Shown here piece after piece: positions 60,403-64,000 of a stretch of 64,000 nucleotides of DNA. The position numbers were made by a program, and so were the translations under genes. This DNA is from Membranipora membranacea. Taxonomy: Eukaryota; Bryozoa; Gymnolaemata; Cheilostomatida; Membraniporidae. Location: NCBI GenBank assembly GCA_914767715.1, contig OU612070.1, forward strand, positions 20,386,025-20,450,024. The letters run 5' to 3'. Positions within the stretch are counted from its first letter, which is position 1; each line of letters opens with the position of its first letter. The notes beneath the pieces are model-generated. The model was given only the letters and a program-made list of their open reading frames with translations, had not been told where the DNA came from and ran no database searches.

Positions 60403-62439
60403 TCAGTGTTTGTAAGGGTTGAACCTCAGCTGTGAGGAAGACATCCGAGGTACAATTTGTTGCTGAGGTCTAACACTGTCATTGGGTTGCCCTGCCGCAA
60501 GGTGGTCGAAATAAACCTTTAAAAAGTCTTTAGACATAGAGTGCTGGGATAACAAAGTTGCTGGCACCGGCATTGTTGGAAGCATTGCGGGGTACTTGGC
60601 CAATAGGCTGCCTGTGAAAAGAGAAAAGTGAAGAATTGTTATCGTATTAGAGGTACTAAGTATGTGTTACACACCGCAATATTCATCGAGATACACATGT
60701 TTATCAACGTGAATAAATGTGAATCCATAATTGAGATTCAATTCCGGTCAACTCAGGTTAAGGCGGTATATCTATGTGTGAGGCACTCCTGTGGATTTTG
60801 CCAACGATGGAAACTGGTAACTCAGCGTGCTGACCGATTATGAAAAAGGAGTATTTTGACACTAGTACTCGTACTTTGCAATTTCACACCTGGAAGTGTT
60901 ATCGATATTGTTATTGATAGGGGATCAGTTATTCACTTACTTTGTTGCAAAAGAGAGATTTGTGATTGTGCGGCTGACATTGACATCAATGGGTGTGGGG
61001 GCATAGGAGCGTGTATTGGAGAATAACCATGTCTTGAGGCCTTGATAAGCAGGTCAACACTTTCGCGGTCAATCTGTGTTATTCTCGCTGAATCACGGAA
61101 GCCTTTTGCGAAAGGATTACTATCTATCTTGAGTTTTGTAATCTAAAATCAAGAATCATGTTTTTACAGGCACGGCAAAACAAGCCCTCAAAGTAAACAT
61201 AAGTGATAATTGGAAAAGCATCTTATTATGTACTGGTTCTCAACAAGACAAAAAAAACGTTTTATCGGTTGTATAGTGTGTTCAAATGTAAAAGATTATG
61301 CTTTTTTCATCACACCGATACATAATCTTAGAGGAGGTGTACTACCAGTAAAACTGGTGTCACGCGATTTCACGGCTTGCATTACATTATCAGAGACAAA
61401 ATCTTTAATGTGAATACGTAAGCAATTCTAGAACATACCAGTTGATTTTGATAGGCTGTCACACCGATGAACTGCGTCTCAGGAAAGGTGAATACTTTTC
61501 TGTCTTCAACAGGTAGATCGGACAGCAGACTTGCTGTTGGACATTTCTCTCCATACTTGACCAAATGAACACGGGGCTGATATTTATGCATTGAATTCAA
61601 TACTATCTGCAATAAATGATTAATGTTGGTCAGAGTTGTGTGATCATGAACAAGGACGGCCATTTCATGACACACTCTAGTGAATGATGACGTACAAATC
61701 CCAGTAAATCCTAATTTTACAGTTAGATTGGATCATGTTTAGTGTTTTTTGGAGTCGATCATATTCAGTGATATGCCAACACCGCACTCGGTGGAGAAAT
61801 GATCATGCATATTTCGATTGCTTTGCAAAAAGTAAAGCTAATCTAATAAATGCACATAATCGCAAAATCACATATACTTACATATCCCCATTTATCATGG
61901 AGGTTGTTAGTTAACTTGACTTTTTCAAACGAAATAGATTGTTTCATCAACGAGTCGCCTCTGAAGGGTCCGTCTGGGTGTGTGTATATTCTACAAAACA
62001 GGAGATAAGGTTATTAGTGTTTCTTTTAATTAGTTTTGTACGATGGTGAAATTATTAATATTTCTGCATTGTATTCCTCATATGCTTCAATTTGACAGTG
62101 CCGCCAGATAATGCTGTACCAAGCTTGTGGCACACAATGTCAAAATAGAGCTGATAAAGCCTGAACTATAAAAGAGAATCTTTCTCTCTGCAAAATAATG
62201 TCTTCATCTACAGCTTGAGTCTAATTTAAGTATTTTTTTATTAATTGGATCTCAAGTCTTTGTATTATTATTACCTTCTTGGTATCGGTGGATCTGCCCT
62301 TCCAGCAACCAGCCATGAGCTTCTGTGGTAGGCATATCTATATCTTTTATTGTCCACTGGTGCAATATCAAAGAACACTTGGTAGTTGGCTTTTGGCTCC
62401 AAATCCGTAAATGACACACGGAGTGAAGGAAACATTCGC
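60403..62439 (-). CDS. TBX20: TBX20-like T-box transcription factor, 3' part
   Basis: Five exons join in phase: 62439-62275, 61990-61882, 61606-61439, 61142-60941 and 60611-60403 (TGA), about 283 residues. They cover the T-box DNA-binding domain from [13 protein letters not shown] to FAKGFRDS, with the hallmarks [36 protein letters not shown]-type (here [13 protein letters not shown]), [15 protein letters not shown] and [27 protein letters not shown] and the post-domain stretch [18 protein letters not shown] are characteristic of the TBX20/midline class rather than Tbx2/3, Brachyury or Tbx15/18. The C-terminal 120 residues are rich in P, M, Q and S. The beginning (the LW..F...GTEMI part of the domain) is not found in the remaining 1.5 kb and must lie beyond the window. 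The protein acts in the nucleus as a developmental regulator. Confidence 0.9.
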
Positions 62440-62627
62440 CTACAAAACAAAAGTATAATAGAGTTTCTCTGATCATGTATTAACCATGCGTGATTATGCA
62501 CAGTAAAAATTAATCAGCCGCAAACGACCTAATCACCTAACCACCTCAGAATGTGTGCTTGGGAAGGTAACTCTAAGTAATTAGATATTAAGGTGCGGCT
62601 GGTGACCAACCCTGACCTTGTTGAAGA

Positions 62628-63155
62628 AATTTTCTCAAGTTCAACACGTGATAGATGTATTTGTGGCTCTGATAATGGACTGCTTTTCAACAGATAAGCA
62701 CCTAAGCTGTGAACATTGACGTCACAACGTTAGCAAAATGCTCTACATCAGGATTTTTGTAGAGAGTTGCCCTGCCTTAGTTTTGCCACAATTCTGGTGC
62801 GATTTATAACAAATCTCTCAAGTTGAACGTGTGATTGAGGTATTTATGGTCCCCTTTTCAACAGGTAAGCACCTAAGCTGTGAACATTGATGTCATAACA
62901 CAATGCTCTACATCTGGATTTTTGTACAGGATTGTCCTGCCTTAGTTTTGCCACAATGCTGGTGAAATTTTAACATATTTCTCAAGTTCAACACGTGAGA
63001 GATATATTTGTGGCTCTGATTATAGCCCCCTTTTCAACATATGAGCACCAATGCTGTGAACACACGTCATGTCATTAAAACAATGATCTACATCAGGATC
63101 TTCGTAGAGAGTTGCCCTGTCTTCATTTTGCCACAATGCTAGTGTAGTTTCTAAC
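62628..63155. repeat. Three tandem copies of a 164-183-bp unit
   Basis: Each unit has TCTCAAGTTCAAC, TTTTCAACA..TAAGCACC..AGCTGTGAACA, a CTACATCAGGATTTTTGTA core and TTTTGCCACAATGCT. It lies in the first visible intron upstream of the T-box exons and would be transcribed with that gene. Confidence 0.8.
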
Positions 63156-64000
63156 AATCTGCATTTTAATAATATCAGACACAAAACAGGCTAATAAAAA
63201 AATCAGTTTGAGAAGAAAGGATTCCAGATTTGATTTCAACTGTCCACTCTGAATTAAGCTGGTTAATAAAGTAGTGAAATTCCATTCTGTTAACTTGAAA
63301 ATGTTGATGGATTAATATTTCCATGTGAAAATCTGTCCAGTAGAGGTATGATTTACTAATGAAAGAAAATCAAAAATCAATGTAACACCTTTGTTAATAA
63401 TTACTATTTTGATGTGTGGCACCTCTATACCATCTGGTAAATATATGTCTGGGTTTTCATATCTTCATTACAAGATTTTTGAGGGTCTTGACATCTCATG
63501 ATCATTAATCCTAATTGAATCAAGCGTTCTCTTTCTCCACTAGACATCGGTTTTATGCCGGATCAGTTTAAATAACTGATACAAATTTATATATATATTC
63601 ATTGTCATGAACATATAAATATACATATACATTAATTAATGTTATCTAGAGCCTAACATAAAATCTATGGCTGTTGTCTTTTGCGGTTTCAGTTTAGGCC
63701 GAAGTATCACCCTATGGATTTTGGATAGAAAAATGCGACGCATGAAAGATAAGACTCAGATTGATGTGCCAGGCTTTTTATTTATACATTATCCATGATA
63801 CCAGGTCAATATTGTGTTTCATGACAAATCTTCGTATGTTCTGTGCCGACAAATCTCCTTATCAATTTTAACAGCCAATTACAGTTAACATCAATCCCTC
63901 CATGCAAAAGTAACAGGGTGCTTTTAATTGGTCTTAACTAGCGTTAATCCTGTAACTGGTTGTCTTAGACTTTATGATTTCTCTCAGTACCAGCATTTTG
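63156..64000. other. Probable T-box intron, no exon seen
   Basis: AT-rich, with no exon of the missing T-box N-terminal part that I could recognise. Confidence 0.45.

Noticed and set aside
63966-64000. Minus strand reads NAGTER, resembling the GTE of the missing T-box N-terminal exon
   Set aside because: The following residues do not continue as M-I-I-T-K, a stop follows soon, and there is no suitable donor. Chance match.
1-64000. CRISPR array, operons or bacterial promoters
   Set aside because: Intron-split animal genes and cytosolic-type tRNAs show nuclear eukaryotic DNA; the tandem repeats lack CRISPR repeat-spacer regularity.

Overview
This is eukaryotic, animal-type nuclear DNA. It is AT-rich, and its genes are cut by short GT-AG introns. 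The protein families are metazoan: a T-box factor of TBX20 type, a reticulon, a 29-exon xanthine dehydrogenase, a secreted lectin of the fucolectin/F5-8C type, a seven-transmembrane receptor-like protein, and a two-repeat domain of the kind known as short-chain collagen C4. The last two families, together with the many foldback repeats, suggest a marine invertebrate, possibly a sponge, cnidarian or other early-branching animal. The phylum cannot be fixed from sequence alone. Several gene models were rebuilt by hand by joining exons at GT/AG sites and checking that codon phases carry across every intron.

Layout. 1-1.9 kb: 3' part of a short-chain-collagen-C4-like gene (+). 1.9-10.9 kb: gene-poor and repeat-rich. 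It holds a degenerate tandem array with an inverted copy, two small foldback elements, a 2.5-kb MULE-like element with a perfect 9-bp target duplication, and a stray copy of the last exon of the receptor gene. 10.9-12.2 kb: lectin gene (-) with a second copy of its last exon just downstream. 13.5-16.5 kb: signal peptide plus multi-pass receptor-like gene (-). 18.1-19.2 kb: TPR-coding sequence (+) interrupted by two in-frame stops. 22.2-23.1 kb: a tiny three-exon gene (+) for a 67-residue secreted antistasin-like peptide. 24.3-27.8 kb: two tRNA-Lys(UUU) genes in a local duplication, then tRNA-Thr(UGU) (-). 29.4-47.9 kb: complete xanthine dehydrogenase-like gene (-). 49.5-57.0 kb: complete reticulon (-). 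58.1-59.6 kb: an unrecognised 214-residue protein (+). 60.4-62.4 kb: 3' part of a TBX20-like gene (-), whose first exons lie beyond the window.

The genes do not form a functional pathway; this is an ordinary syntenic block. The most unusual content is the dense set of foldback (inverted-repeat) elements, many in introns, the satellite-filled MULE-like element, duplicated terminal exons of two neighbouring genes, a xanthine dehydrogenase with changed substrate-pocket residues, and the hidden antistasin-like gene.
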